DNA from: Narthecium ossifragum
Lineage: Eukaryota > Streptophyta > Magnoliopsida > Dioscoreales > Nartheciaceae
Reading direction: 5' to 3'
NCBI GenBank assembly: GCA_963920575.1
Contig: OY986974.1
Span: 23,412,509-23,476,508, forward strand
DNA length: 64,000 nucleotides
The translations under genes and the position numbers were made by a program. Shown here one piece after another: positions 11,873 to 24,330 of the stretch (positions within the stretch are counted from its first letter, which is position 1; every line of letters begins with the position of its first letter). Under the pieces are notes generated by a model that made no database searches, was not told the DNA's origin, and saw nothing but the letters and a program-made list of their open reading frames with translations.

Positions 11873-13629
11873 CCCCCCAACTTGAACTTTGCTAGTCCTC
11901 GAGCAAAGCATAAAAAAACAAATAAAATCTAACTAGCCACTTTCGTAGGACTCACGATTGCACTTAGCACATGCAACAAGCCGTTAAACCCCTAGGTTTA
12001 CCCTAGAGGACGAGTTTTGTCTCGTGAGGGTTTACAGTGATGATACCCACAAACATCCTATTTACAATTGAAATGTAAAAAATACAATGCATTGAATCAT
12101 ATGTGATATAGATATACTCATATGTAAGGTAATAGACTCATGTGTATAATGAGATTTTTAAAATCACACAAGTATAAGAAGTAGGCTAATCAAGCTATGG
12201 TTATCATACTTCAAGAACTTTCAAATACTTAGTACAATTAAAATGCAATCAAGGAATCCAAATGTAAGATGTACCGCACACATATTTGAGGTTTTCAAAG
12301 TCAATCAATTAAGAACCAATCAAAATTAATAATCTCAAGTATTTCACATGCTTGCTCGAAATGTACATGGTTACTCTTTTCTCTCTCTTTTTTCAATTAT
12401 GCGACCGTGCAATGTCATAATCCCTTAAGCTTTCTTCTAGGCCCTTGTAACAAGCTTTGGGTCAATGGCTCCCAAATCAGATGGCTTTAGGGCATTAGGT
12501 GATAAGGCACCCCTCAGACTTAATTGCTTGAGCCTAAAAGGCTACGAATTACAGCTAGTTAACACATACTCTTTTCTTTATTTTATTTTTTCAATCCTAA
12601 GCCGTTTTACGCGAACAATCCACGTTGTTACGCACATTGCCCGGTAACTAAGCTTTCGAATTTCTATTTTTTTTCTTTCTTCACTCTCTTTTTTTCAACC
12701 CTAGGCCGTTTTACGCGAACAATCCACGTTGTTACGCACATTGCCCGGTTACTAGGCTTTCGAATTCTCAACTATATAAGCATACCATTTTTGATAAAGC
12801 AACACATGATTCCTACCTTTGACTTCTTAATCCTTCAAGGTTCCAAAGTCTAATTGACTAATCGACCCCTCATATGTGTGCAAATATGGAACGATAATGA
12901 ATTACTCAATCAATTTTAATATGTAGTAAGTAGATTAAAGTAAAAGAAATATGATATCCAAATCAAGATTAACAAATCCTTATAAGTACATGAAGTTTTG
13001 AATATATCATACAACATTCATCTATGAAGGATATTAGAGTTAGATATTTTTCACATCTTCATTAATGCACGTATTTAAATTTTTGAATGTAAATAGATCA
13101 TAGGTAATGGTTAATAAAGGTTATCATGCATGTCATGCATACCCCCCAACTTAAACGGGATTGTCCTCAAGCACGAGTGAAGGGTAAAGGAAAGAGATAA
13201 CCTGAATTGTTGATTGTAAAACTCGTAGAGTCAATGATCTTGTAGAATTGTAAGCATTTGTGATAACCATATCTTGTTATTTCAAAGAAAATTTGGGCAG
13301 CACCTCTCCTGTATATCGTAGATAGCCGCAATGGCGTACACTGTATACAAAATTAAATACAAAAGAGGTACACCCTCTACAACACATCCATCCAAGTATA
13401 CAAAGTAAATCGATCCATACATCCATTGTTCATTCTTTTATACAATCCAATCATCCACAACTCATCCATCCACATATGTATACAAGCTATGAATCACTAA
13501 GTGTACAATCCAAATACAAATACTTGTAGACAATCATCCATATATGTACAAGAGTTCTTTCCTGTAGAGTTAGAATTAGAGCTGCATCACACCAACATAT
13601 TAATAGAGAGTCGTGACGATCCTCTCATA
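11873..13629 (-). mobile_element. Residual internal region of the Athila/Tat-like element, non-coding
   Basis: This begins with the purine tract next to the LTR and has a second similar 'CCCCCCAACTTAAAC' tract at 13143. No gag or pol domain is readable. A ~110-bp direct duplication ('gccgttttacgcgaacaatccacgttgttacgcaca') lies at about 12600-12660 and 12705-12765. Confidence 0.4.
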
Positions 13630-13977
13630 TCAAGATTCATCAGTTCCACCATCTTCTGGAATAAAAGACCGAACTAATACTTCGAGCTGACTATGTGATG
13701 CCTCCAGTTGTTGGACCTTAGTATACAACTCTGTAGTTTTCTTTTGAGTATCCTCCGCCCGTCTCACAGCCTCGTCTCTCTCAGCGTACACGCATGCAAG
13801 CCCCGTAGACGAATCAGATATCTTTGACTTCACCCATATCAAAGCCCACAAGCTTGACCATTTTTTTTGCTCAAAACTTGCTCACGAATCTGGTCACCTG
13901 ATAACTTCAAAGCTCCTTTTTCAGCAGATTGTTGGCGAAGAGCTTCCATTTGAGTCTGCATCATGCAGATAAAGTAT
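13630..13977 (-). pseudogene. CACTA (En/Spm, Transposase_24-type) protein fragment
   Basis: Minus-strand frames read SGDQIREQVLSKKNG, then after a stop and a frameshift continue AERDEAVRRAED and KKTTELYTKVQQLEAS, ending at a stop at 13630. The order 'D-x-I-x-x-Q-V-L-G/S-K' followed by a C-terminal coiled coil is typical of the plant En/Spm accessory protein family. It is broken by at least one stop and one frameshift, so it is a relic. Confidence 0.55.
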
Positions 13978-15786
13978 CAGTAAACATAGCATGACTATCA
14001 AGTTTTGTGAATCATAGATGCAAAATATCAAAATGTCCAAAACCACCAAAATATAAACTGTTGTTCATTAGTCCTGAACAGAAGCTGATTAGCAATATTC
14101 AGACTAATAGCATTAGCACTTCCAATTTGATCTTCGCTAAACAAAAAAGTAATTTCACATAGAGTAACTTAACCTCTATCAATACATGCAAAGATATCCA
14201 AAATAATACATTAAGAAACAATCTAACATCAGCATGAAATATAGTATCTAACTTTTGCTATTCAAAGAAGCTGATTAACAATGTTCAGACTAATTGTATT
14301 AGCACTCCAATTTGATCTTTGCTAAAAAAAAACGTAATTTCACATTGAGTAACTTAACCCCTATCAACACATGCAAAGATTTCCAAAATAATTCATGATT
14401 TCAAAAACTATCATCAGCAAGAAATTTAGCATCTTCTAAGGATGGTCATCCCAAACATAGCCGGAAAACTTCATGCGCATGCAATGTGATGCATGCATGA
14501 AGCTTGTAATTAGGTTTTTGCTGGAGGATTAAGGAATAAGATGGAATAACCCCCTTATTCCCATACTTATTCCCAAACACCTTTTTTTACTCCAGGTAAT
14601 CATTACCCATTTATTCTCATTCCACCTACCACCACCACTCTATTTTTTCTTATTCTAGGTAATCATTACTACTTTATTCTCACTTTTTCTAACCCCAAAA
14701 TCCCTTATTCTCACTTTTCTTATTCCCATACCAAACAGCCCCTTAGAGTTCCCGGAGTTCTGCCCCTTTTGATCCCCTGGGTCTCTGTGAAGTAGATCCC
14801 ACGTTAGCCTCAAGACATTAGTCTCTAACTAGAAAAGTCAATGCTTGAGCTTGAGAAGCTTTTGGGCCATAACGCAAACAGCTAGTAATAAGCTCAATGA
14901 ATCAAAAATAAAAAGAAAAAGAAAAAAAAAAGAAACAAGCGGGCAGCAATTTAAGCATAATGTAGAGAGCTATTTGGCTAAACTCTTCACATAAAATCTA
15001 ATCAATGGCAACTCTATCATTCATGATGGAATTTGGTTAAAATAAACTGGAATTAAGGTACTCATGTACTAAACTTTGATGATCGATGACAAACAACAGT
15101 AGGTTTTGGCAATATAAGCTAATACAAAGAAGCACAACATGTAAATATCAATAATATATGCAACTACTAGGAAGTTCGTCATGGACAAGAAAGGTAAAAC
15201 TTGTTTATCACAAAAGATACCAAAATTTGAATTTTCATAAGAAAGAACTGTGGCAGAGAATGATAGTAGTGTAGAGTACGTAAGTAATCAATTTACGCTA
15301 AAAGACCATTTATAATTGAAATCCTAGAGAATATACATCCAGCTGCAAAATAACTTGTAAAGTTGCAATTATATTACATAATAAGTAAATTTGACACTAG
15401 TATCATGTTCCTTCAAATTGATTTGGACATATGCTTCAAAACACAGCCAATTGAGAGGAGAAGAACAAATTTTCATGGTTTTTTCCCCCTCTCCCAATAG
15501 ATCTGCTTATTTCTAAAACAACCTTTCTTTCCAAGCCGAAGAACAAATTAAGTCAATCGTCTGCAAACTATACAGAAAGTACAAAATGATTATGAAAATA
15601 GAAGAAAATTTAAGTTTATAAAAATAAAATGGTCGGTACATGATCTCTGAAATTTAGGAGGTGCAGAAATTAAGATAGAAAGAAAAATAATTTTAATCAA
15701 GTCCTTCTAGCACTAGATAATAAAGTGAAATCCATCAAATGAAGGAAGAGTACCGAGGGAGAGGTGACGAGTTTGTCGGTGAATCG
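13978..15786. other. Intergenic AT-rich DNA with a ~185-bp tandem duplication
   Basis: 14080-14255 and 14265-14440 are direct copies sharing 'AAGCTGATTA(G/A)CAAT', 'GTAATTTCACAT' and 'ACATGCAAAGAT'. They are probably intron debris of the CACTA relic. 14750-15786 holds no recognisable gene; its proximal part is the 3' flank of the CNL gene. Confidence 0.5.
14512..14747. mobile_element. MITE, same family as 44918-45180
   Basis: It ends CTTATTCCCATACCAAACAGCCCC and contains GGTAATCATTAC twice. The element at 44918-45180 carries the same motifs in the opposite orientation (GTTTGGTACGGG, TAATGATTACTTGGAATAAGG). The TIRs are imperfect. Confidence 0.5.
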
Positions 15787-18700
15787 TTACCCAAAACGAA
15801 TATCGGGGATGTGAGCTATGTTGGGCCAGTCAGCACCTCCGTCTTCTCTGCAACGCTCCTCCAACTCCGGATGGCAACCGTGGATTGTCAAAGATTTCAG
15901 CGACGAGGGCAGCGGTGGGACCGACGAGATCTCTAGTAGATACCCTAGATCCAAAGATCGGAGAGATGGAAGGGCATGCAAACCCTCCAATCCCGTCGTC
16001 AACGCTGGGAAACCCCATATTGTCAATTTTTCAAGCGAAGTGAGCTGACTCAGTACCTCCACAGAGGGGAGGGATGTGAGCTGCTCCCGCTCACTCTCAC
16101 CCCCCTCTAGCACCAAGAAGGAGAGAGAGGTGAGGCCCCCTCCAAGGCTTATCGACAGTGACTCATCATTCAACTCACACCGCAATATTTCCAACCTCTC
16201 GAGTGAAGAGGGCATGCGAAGGCCTGAGCCTACCAGCTTCGGGCAATTTTCCAAATATAGTGATCTGAGGGAGCAAAGACGCCGAAACCCTTCTTCTTTG
16301 GCCGACGTATCTGCAAGCTCTATCTCCGGGCGAGCATCGATGATCAAATGCTGAAGAGTTGTCGAGTGACACAGTTGATATGGCAATCCCCTCAATTTAG
16401 GGCAATTAACCATTAGGAGATTTGTAAGACGAGGAAACCATCGATGACTGTGTTGGATAGATCTTCCTCCACACCACTCTCTCAGCTCATGCATTTGTTC
16501 CATATACAAATACTGTAGCTGCGGAAACACAACAATATCGTCGTCGCGGAATCCATGAGCCAATTCTTTTACTGCATGTATGTTTTTGAGAACCAGAGCC
16601 CTGAGGCATTTTAGCTGCCCAAGAGGAGGGAGGCTTTTACAGTTCCTCCAATGAACTAGATAAATAAATTCTACATTGGTCATCGATGAATGTTCCAACC
16701 AAATTGGAGGATTAATACCTGGATACTTCCAAATTTCCAGGTGCTTGAGGAGGCTGCAATGTGGTTTGAGCCGAAGAAGAACTTCCTCTGCCAGCACTGG
16801 GTCTGCATCCCCCCTCCGTTCCTTTGTCCCCCATATTAAATCCAGCCTTTTCAGATGCACTTTCTCCCTCAACTTCGCCTTATCGGCCTCATCTGGATTC
16901 TGTATCTTCTCAAGACCCTCGATAAATAGATGACGAAGCTCTTTCATGTCCCCCAACTGTTCCATCCCATTTCCACTCCTTTGATCAACACAAAAATGTA
17001 ACTCTTGAACTGAACACAGCTTCCCAACCCCTTGTATCTTGTAGATATCCGTAGATCCGCCATGATCAATAAAACGTAGATATCCGTAGGCCCCGATTTC
17101 ATAATTCTCGTAGATATCCGTAGGTCCGCCAGGATAAAAAAAATCTGAAGGATATAAAAAAGTCCCGCTATTCATTGCTGCAGAAATTAAATGGGGCAAG
17201 TTGATTTTTGTGACCATTTCTTCAGAAACTAAATGGCGCAAGTTGATTAGGTTGTTCATTCCTTCCGGTGCCAAAAGAGAACCGTCCACATACAATACCT
17301 GCAGATAATAAATCTTGCCCAGAGATTCAGGTAAGCTGTTGATGCCACTTTCTTGAAGATCCAGGTAACGAAGATGAATGAAATCACCCAGAAACTCAAA
17401 GGAATTATGATTTCGAACACGATCATCAACCTTGAAGCAAAACACTCGTAAACCTCTAGACTTCAGTTTTTTAAACTCCATTTCAAAGTCATTGCCAACA
17501 TCATTATCTTGAGACGTGTACCAAAAGAGCAAAGTGCGTAGATGCTCAAGCTCCGAAATCTTCGCAAACACAGATATACTATCAGACTCAACACGTAAGT
17601 GGCGGATCGTCCTTGGTAGTATTTCTTGAGCTGATCCTTCCTTACTTGTTGTTATCCTCTTACATTCACCAACTGAAACTGATACTGCCAACTCATTCAA
17701 CAGATCATGCATCGTGTAGACAATACTCACGTATCTTCCGGTGTAGACGACAGTCATTTCGAAGAAGGATCTTTTCACTAGATCATCAAAGTAGCTCTTT
17801 CCTGTATCTTCCGGTGTCTCATTCTCACACTGCTGAATTAATCCCGCGCCCATCCACATGTGAACCAATTCATCTTTTCTGAACTCATAATCTTGGGGAA
17901 ATATACTACAATACCTGAAGCAAGTCTGCAGGTGTCCAGGCAATTGCTGATAGCTTAAACGTAGGATTGATATGACATTTATCTCTCCTTCTCCAAGATA
18001 GGAGTTGATATTTGAGAGCGTCCTGGCCCAATACTCCTCGTGTCCTAACTTGGCCTTCAACTGCCCTCCAACTATCTTCGCAGCTAACGGGTGACCTTTC
18101 AACTTATCGGAAATCTGAATTCCGATCGCTTCTAAACCTGGGTAACTTACAGCTGGATCGACATCACCAAAGGCGCACTTCTTAAACAGCGACCTAAATG
18201 CATCTTCATCTTGTAAGCCCTTCAAGGGAAATATGGGTGTCATGCCAGGGTACATGTCCCTAACTCTCTCCAATCGAGTTGTTACCACAACCCAACTTCC
18301 ATTCTGGCCGAATTTTAAAGGGGCAAACAATTTCTCCCAACTATCTCTATCACTGTCGTTCCACACGTCGTCCAGCACCAACAGGTACTTCTTTGAGCTT
18401 AGTTTCTTCTTGAGTGTTTCTTGCAGGGTCGCCAAATCACCAACTGTAGATTTGCTCCCTGTCACACCATCAAGGATATTTTGTAAGAGAGTAGTTGGAT
18501 CGAAAACATTGGAAACACATACCCATATTCTAGGATCAAAGTGTTTTTCGATCCTTGTGTCATTGTATATATACTGGGCGAGAGTTGTCTTTCCCACTCC
18601 CCCGAACCCTACTATGGGAAGGATACTTGGGTTGTGGCTGCTTGAGCTCGTCGCAGTGTTTGATTCCAACAGCAAGTGTATAATCTGATCTCTCTCTTTG

Positions 18701-19272
18701 TCTCTGCCAAGCACACCGGTGGAGGTGCTCACGAGAGAGCCGGTAACACGATGTTCAATCAACTCTGCTTTTTTCTTACGCTGTCGTGCATCATTGTCAC
18801 GAACTAGATCCAGAAAATCCCCAACATGGGCTGCAACCATATCTAATTTTTTCACACTATCCCCCAGCCCTTTTAGGATGGGATCACCTTTGAAGACATG
18901 CCTTATGGTTTTCTTAAACTGAGATGTGCCACAACATAACTTCTTCTTGGTCTTGTTGGCCTCGTTCACTTTCTGATGCATGCGATGGTACTCGAGCTCG
19001 TCTAGCACATCCTCTGCTTCTTCCACGGCATCTCTGAGTCGCCACATCCAATCTTGCAATTTTTTGGAGCTCTCAATCTGCACTCCATTCTCGGCAGCTT
19101 CCAGCACGGCTCGTATTTCTGGAAGGGCACTCTTCAATCTGTTTAGCTCATCATTCATTCCTAGTTGCCAACACTTATGCTTTTTTGCGTACGAGATGGC
19201 AAAGTCCGTTAGCTTCTCTATGGCAATAGGTGCAACCCATGCAGCCACCATCACCATCGCCGCCTCCGCCAT
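15787..19272 (-). CDS. CNL-class NB-ARC-LRR disease-resistance protein, intronless
   Basis: This is an intracellular immune receptor of the coiled-coil type. The chosen start, MAEAAMVMV at 19272, gives 1161 aa; an upstream in-frame ATG at 19335 would add 21 residues not typical of the family. In order: Rx-type coiled coil with an EDVLDELEY motif (87-95); P-loop GFGGVGKTT (222-230); kinase-2 LLVLDDVW (297-304); RNBS-B WVVVTTR; a GLPL-equivalent GHPLA (from 393); RNBS-D CFRYCSIFP; MHD (521-523); then LRRs to a C-terminus ending in the family-typical CREDGGADWPNIAHIP. All nucleotide-binding motifs are present and the frame is uninterrupted, so it looks functional. The LRR region holds an unusual insertion made of a 34/35-bp DNA repeat (17041-17124). 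It has no CNL neighbours here. Confidence 0.93.
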   Translation of the reverse strand: MAEAAMVMVAAWVAPIAIEKLTDFAISYAKKHKCWQLGMNDELNRLKSALPEIRAVLEAAENGVQIESSKKLQDWMWRLRDAVEEAEDVLDELEYHRMHQKVNEANKTKKKLCCGTSQFKKTIRHVFKGDPILKGLGDSVKKLDMVAAHVGDFLDLVRDNDARQRKKKAELIEHRVTGSLVSTSTGVLGRDKERDQIIHLLLESNTATSSSSHNPSILPIVGFGGVGKTTLAQYIYNDTRIEKHFDPRIWVCVSNVFDPTTLLQNILDGVTGSKSTVGDLATLQETLKKKLSSKKYLLVLDDVWNDSDRDSWEKLFAPLKFGQNGSWVVVTTRLERVRDMYPGMTPIFPLKGLQDEDAFRSLFKKCAFGDVDPAVSYPGLEAIGIQISDKLKGHPLAAKIVGGQLKAKLGHEEYWARTLSNINSYLGEGEINVISILRLSYQQLPGHLQTCFRYCSIFPQDYEFRKDELVHMWMGAGLIQQCENETPEDTGKSYFDDLVKRSFFEMTVVYTGRYVSIVYTMHDLLNELAVSVSVGECKRITTSKEGSAQEILPRTIRHLRVESDSISVFAKISELEHLRTLLFWYTSQDNDVGNDFEMEFKKLKSRGLRVFCFKVDDRVRNHNSFEFLGDFIHLRYLDLQESGINSLPESLGKIYYLQVLYVDGSLLAPEGMNNLINLRHLVSEEMVTKINLPHLISAAMNSGTFLYPSDFFYPGGPTDIYENYEIGAYGYLRFIDHGGSTDIYKIQGVGKLCSVQELHFCVDQRSGNGMEQLGDMKELRHLFIEGLEKIQNPDEADKAKLREKVHLKRLDLIWGTKERRGDADPVLAEEVLLRLKPHCSLLKHLEIWKYPGINPPIWLEHSSMTNVEFIYLVHWRNCKSLPPLGQLKCLRALVLKNIHAVKELAHGFRDDDIVVFPQLQYLYMEQMHELREWCGGRSIQHSHRWFPRLTNLLMVNCPKLRGLPYQLCHSTTLQHLIIDARPEIELADTSAKEEGFRRLCSLRSLYLENCPKLVGSGLRMPSSLERLEILRCELNDESLSISLGGGLTSLSFLVLEGGESEREQLTSLPSVEVLSQLTSLEKLTIWGFPALTTGLEGLHALPSLRSLDLGYLLEISSVPPLPSSLKSLTIHGCHPELEERCREDGGADWPNIAHIPDIRFG
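17041..17124 (-). repeat. Three-copy in-frame micro-repeat inside the CNL LRR domain
   Basis: GTAGATATCCGTAG (plus strand) occurs at 17041, 17076 and 17110. Two of the copies are followed by TCCGCCA. Two copies encode TDIY and one encodes YGYLRF, because the spacings (35 and 34 bp) put them in different frames while the gene frame stays open. Confidence 0.85.
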
Positions 19273-19810
19273 GGAGAGAGACACAGAGAGCTTAATTTGA
19301 TCTGCTACATCAAAGGAAAGTTTAGATAAAACCATTAAGCTAACTAATGCAAGATCTCATAGTTGGCCAGTGGAAAATGAGAAGAAATAAAATTAAAAAA
19401 GAGGCAAGATTGCACACTATCCAGAGCTCTATTATATTCCTCAAGGTGGTCCTCAACATGTCAATCGCATGAACATGACTAGCTGTAAATTGTTTCCCTC
19501 TCGTATTTACTGAACTGTTGGTGTTCACCAAATCATGTAAGCACTTTAATATGCATTGATTCAACATCACCAAATTATCACAAAAATGCAAACAATTTAA
19601 TAATTATTCCAACATATTCATATTAATTACACGGTTAGTTACACCCTAACATAGCATGATAGGCTAATGAACCGGAAGGATACTCTAAATTTGGTACCTT
19701 CACTTTTCAAACCCCTCGAAATATCCCAGAGTAAAAACCCATTTTCTGGGAGTATCTATGAAGTTTTTAATAAACAGCTTCAGCTTCTAGAAGTTTCCCC
19801 AAAAAAATTA
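19273..19810. other. CNL upstream region
   Basis: This is AT-rich DNA upstream of the minus-strand CNL. A weak TATA-like AATATAATAG (minus strand, about 19428-19437) is the only promoter-like motif noticed. No gene was recognised. Confidence 0.3.
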
Positions 19811-21082
19811 TTTTGGTGATATGTAGTCTGACCTATTGCATGGACAATGAAAATAATGCATTTTGCACCCTAAGTCTGTGTAATAGGCTCAACTAATTAA
19901 TTGAAAACAAAAAACAGTTTTTACAATGTTGCAAAGTATCTCCAGTTTCTTCTACAACCAGTTCTAAGTAATTCATTGTCAGTGCAAACATGAAAATGCC
20001 GCAAAAATGTTAGGGATATTGTAAGATTTAATTCTAGTTGTGCATGAAATTCATAGACAAAGGGTTTTAATTTTTGTAGGATTTAGAAAAATTGTAAGTC
20101 ACGATAAGAGTAATTGTTGCAAAAACTTGGCTTTTGATATTGCTCCATTGACTGTAATTTTTGCACATAGAGATCAGAATGATATGATCCTTATATCATT
20201 AGAATGAATACGGAGAAATGTACAACTTCTCATGTGACACTTCATATATTTCCATGTCTAGATATGTTTATCTTCTGATTTAACAAATATTTCGTATATT
20301 TCAATCTCGTGCAACATAAGATCAAGTTTGAAGATAGTAATATGTAGTATATTATAAGAGGTAGTGGAGTGAGAATAAAACTACATCTAATGGTTGACAT
20401 TCGTTCAATCCGAGGGTGAAGAACAAACCACCATATATAACTGAATGGAACCGCCCTGGCCAATCCCACGTCATCCACGACGCCATCAAACCGTGGCTCT
20501 TAAAACACCGTCAAACCATGCTAGGGGCACGTGCAAAACTACTAGTAAATATGAAAGAGGGGCTATGGACGACCAACACATAACCTGTAAAGACTTTAGA
20601 TTAAAAATGGCTAGGAGACTAGGACGTGAGCAATTGATCCTTGAAGAGGTGATTGATCTGCAAAGCCAGTTGCAGTCAGCCAATGATCAAATCTCCTTAG
20701 AGCGCGCGCAAGAGCGAACAAGGGAGAGAAAATGGATAGAGGTACACTGAATCAAGGAGTCTTGCAAGTGCGAGAACAACTGCAAGAGCGAGAATTGTCT
20801 ATAAGTTTAAATTTATTTATTTATTTTAATTAGATAAGTCCGAGAGTTGAGCTACAACCACACTCTACTCCAAGCCACTCCTATGGCCCACATCCCAGGC
20901 CAACACAGTCAAGCGCCTAGTTACATATGTAAACGCAAATCCTGCAATTTCATCCGCTACACCATTCTCGAATCTTGGAATGTGCGGAAACACAAATCGT
21001 CTGTAAGTCTACATGTCTAACTATTGTGCATTGGGATGACTTGGATTCTGTCGTCGGCTCGATTATGACACACTACGCAAAG

Positions 21083-21407
21083 CTGTCGGGGAAACTGTTT
21101 ATGGGACCTGTTTAGGCGGATCCGACCTATTTTGTCTTTAGACCTGACCCAGATTAGGTTATGTTGGGATGAGTATAAATACTAATGTAACCTAGGGTTA
21201 GAATTAAGCATAAGACATATTAGAGTGGCCGTGAGATTGAGAGATTGTAACCCATGTTTTTGCCTCGTGAAAGAAGACGATCTCTCCCCCATAGATGTAG
21301 TCAATCTTGCTAAACCACGTTAATTGTGTCTCTGTGTCGTTTTCTTTCTTGTTCTTCTTGTGTGCTTTCTGTGTGATTGCCATCGCTAGTACGTGTTTAT
21401 TGTCAAC
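21083..21407 (+). mobile_element. LTR-like segment resembling a Ty1/copia LTR 3' half
   Basis: It contains GAGTATAAATA (TATA-like), then 'cttgctaaaccacgttaatt', T-rich DNA and 'tattgtcaaca', in the order seen in copia LTR ends. A diverged copy lies at about 27740-28240 in copy 2. No primer-binding site or internal region follows, and the borders are not secure. Confidence 0.3.
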
Positions 21408-23078
21408 ACTAACTTATAGCAATAGGATTTTATCCTCTAGCTTTGGTTTGTCTAGTCCTAAAATGGACCCGGGGTTCTTCTAGGGTTTTGTGATTGTTTG
21501 ATTTTTACTTGATTGCTTGTCTTTCTATCGACCGTGGTTGGGCAGTGTATTGTAATATATGTTTTTTTTAAATATAAACTTGAAAGGACTAATCCAGGAT
21601 CATATTTATCGTACCCTAATCATCATGTGTGTCCAAACCAATATCTTCACCTCCATCTTGATTCTCAACTAAACCATAATTGGAAGTGCTTCTTAATGGG
21701 TACTGAGTTTGGCCAGCAGAGGTGGAGTCCCTTGCGGAGAAGATTTGTATTTTGATTTTGTTGCTTTTGTTTTTATCCCAAGATTCTGTAACTTATGAGG
21801 AAATGCCATTGCTCGCCGGTGTCGGCAGAATGGAGATGTCTTTACTTAACATGTGGTTGTCGATCCGGCAGCCCTAACGACAATTTTTTTCAATAGGAAC
21901 ATTGACTTTTTTGCTCAACTAATAATTAAAAACACATTTGATGTTCAATCTTAGACAACTATACTAAGGGTTCGTTCGGGTGTATATTGTGTTTTTTATG
22001 ATTGCAATTAGATGTGATGCGTTTATAAACTGTAGTAAATCAATCTAAGAGAAAACGCATTTGGCGTGATAATTGCGGCAAAAAAGTGTGTTCATGCAAT
22101 TTGTTATTTCGGTGTGTGTTTAGGTATCCATTCAAATGGTCAAATGAGTTTATCGAAGCACCTATAAACTATTTTATTTTTTGCGCGGTTTGGGTGTGGT
22201 CTCCACTAGCTGAATTCACTCCCCAAGTGGGTTATTTGCAAACACAATTGTGTTCGGTCCAATAAAAAGTGTGCTTGGACAACAAAAACGTACGACCAAA
22301 TGACCCTATGCCAACATCCTTTAGTAAGGTAAAGTGTGGGAAACTATCTCCTATAAAAGAAAAGCCTGGTCTTGACATTTACTAAAAGGCTAGGTATCAA
22401 GCCCACCCTCAACGTGCCAATTAAAAATGGTATTTTCTTACCTACACCACTTAGTTACCTTGTCCGCCTTAATATTTGTGAAGCTAGTTATATACAAGAC
22501 CAATACGACTCAAAGGGACTCATAAGCCACCAAATCGACCTAACTACTACCTCTAGCCCTTTGGGCCAATCCCTATGACCATTTACAACATCTACAACCT
22601 CTTTAGCACCGGACTCAGTTAAAACTTTGAGTTTCTGCTGAAGGCTGTGTTTAGGAGATTTGGGCGAAGGTATTGAAAATAGGTTTGGTCTTGTTTTTGT
22701 ATCTCCTGAGATTGTCTAACGAGAAAGCCGATGCGGTCACTAAGTGGTGCAAGGAGTTAGACTCCAGTTTTGACTAGTCCCGGGAGAGAGGCTACGCCTT
22801 ACAGTTTGGGACGAGTGATGTAAGTGGAATTTTCCCTTAATGCTGCAAGCGCAAAAACAAAAACTAATCGAATTGAGCCTGTATTAAGACTTGACATTTT
22901 GGTATCCTGTAATTTGCCTTAATTGAACTCCGGTATCCTATATTTATACTAATATAACTTTATGACCCTTATATTACAAATTTGGTTGATTTAGAGCCGA
23001 TTTTCAGATGGCGTTTGTTCCGTTCACCCAAGACCGCTCACGTGCTGCGCGGTTTCCATACTTAGGGGCGATATTCTG

Positions 23079-23109
<31 letters not shown>

Positions 23110-23429
23110 GGAGGGGGGGGGGGGGGAGAGGGGAGAGAGGAGAGTGGAGAGAGGAGACCTCCTCTCCGAAATCCTCTCCCCCACCTCCCAGCCACCACCT
23201 CCTCTCCGACATCCTCTCCCCCACCTCCGGCTCCCTCTACCTAAACTCCTCCCTTCTCCAACTGTCCTCCTTCCGCCGCCTAGTTTTCCTTCAAGGTGGG
23301 AGAGAGGATGTTGGCTGAGTCAGTGAAGAATAGCCCGCCCGGCGCCACCGCCACCGCGTTGATCGCGTCGTTGTGGGCAGTGACGGACTCCAGACATCTA
23401 GAATCTAAGATGCGCCAGACCTTGACGAC

Positions 23430-23876
23430 ACGTTTGGTTCGTACAAGGAATGAGGGACGGAATGGGAATGGGATTAGGAATGGGAATGGGATTGGGAATG
23501 AGCTATTACCAAGGTGATTTTGTGATATTAGGATTGGGAATAGGAATTAAGCATTACCGTGTTTGGTTTTAAAAAAGAAGCTGGGAATGGAATAGGAATG
23601 AAGTATAAATGACTAAATTAGCCTAGGTATTTAATAAGATGATGGGGAACAAACTAAACTAAAGTGAGAATTTTAATGAGTTGGTATGAGATGGGAATGG
23701 GATTGGGATTAGGAATGGGCCAATCCCAGGTATGAGATGGGATTGACCTATTCCCAAGTTGTTAGGAATGAAGCATTCCATTTCTAACGTTAAGTGCCAA
23801 CCAAACATGAGAATGAGATTTGACTCGGGAATTGACCATTCCATTCCCAATATTTTGGTGCAACCAAACATGCTAT
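23430..23876. mobile_element. GGGAATGGG-rich MITE nested in element C
   Basis: It begins CGTTTGGTTCGTACAAGGAATG and ends TTGGTGCAACCAAACATG, an imperfect inverted pair. The interior consists of GGGAATGGGATT-type repeats in both orientations. This is a common plant MITE layout. Confidence 0.55.
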
Positions 23877-24130
23877 GAAGGTCTTGTCCCACGAGCCAGA
23901 ATACAAAAGCATGTGCTCCTCGTCGAGGCTAAGGCACGACACGGCATTGAAATGGCGGAGCGAGATGGCGTTCCGGTGGCGCCGACCTTAACGTAGCTAT
24001 TCGGATTTATGGAGCTCTTTAAGAAGTCTCGGAGCGAAGGGAGGCATCCAACGCGCTTGTAGCTTGTGGACTTAAACCCGACGAACTCCTTGCGTCCCTT
24101 CCAGACCCGGATGTTCTTGGAGTCCAAACC

Positions 24131-24330
24131 NNNNNNNNNNNNNNNNNNNNNNNNNNNNNNNNNNNNNNNNNNNNNNNNNNNNNNNNNNNNNNNNNNNNNN
24201 NNNNNNNNNNNNNNNNNNNNNNNNNNNNNNNNNNNNNNNNNNNNNNNNNNNNNNNNNNNNNNNNNNNNNNNNNNNNNNNNNNNNNNNNNNNNNNNNNNNN
24301 NNNNNNNNNNNNNNNNNNNNNNNNNNNNNN
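24131..24330. other. Assembly gap (200 N)
   Basis: Exactly 200 unspecified bases. ORFs spanning the gap are meaningless. Confidence 1.

Noticed and set aside
11351..11911. 186-codon minus-strand ORF
   Set aside because: It spans the LTR border and purine tract of a retroelement and is composed of the TGTATCGATACA array.
16076..19300. Several plus-strand ORFs antisense to the CNL gene
   Set aside because: They are shadows of a well-supported coding frame with no protein-family features.
20445..20750. 101-codon ORF (and its copy at 27066-27290) in the segmental duplication
   Set aside because: The two copies have different lengths and frameshifts, no domain is recognised and there is no splice context.
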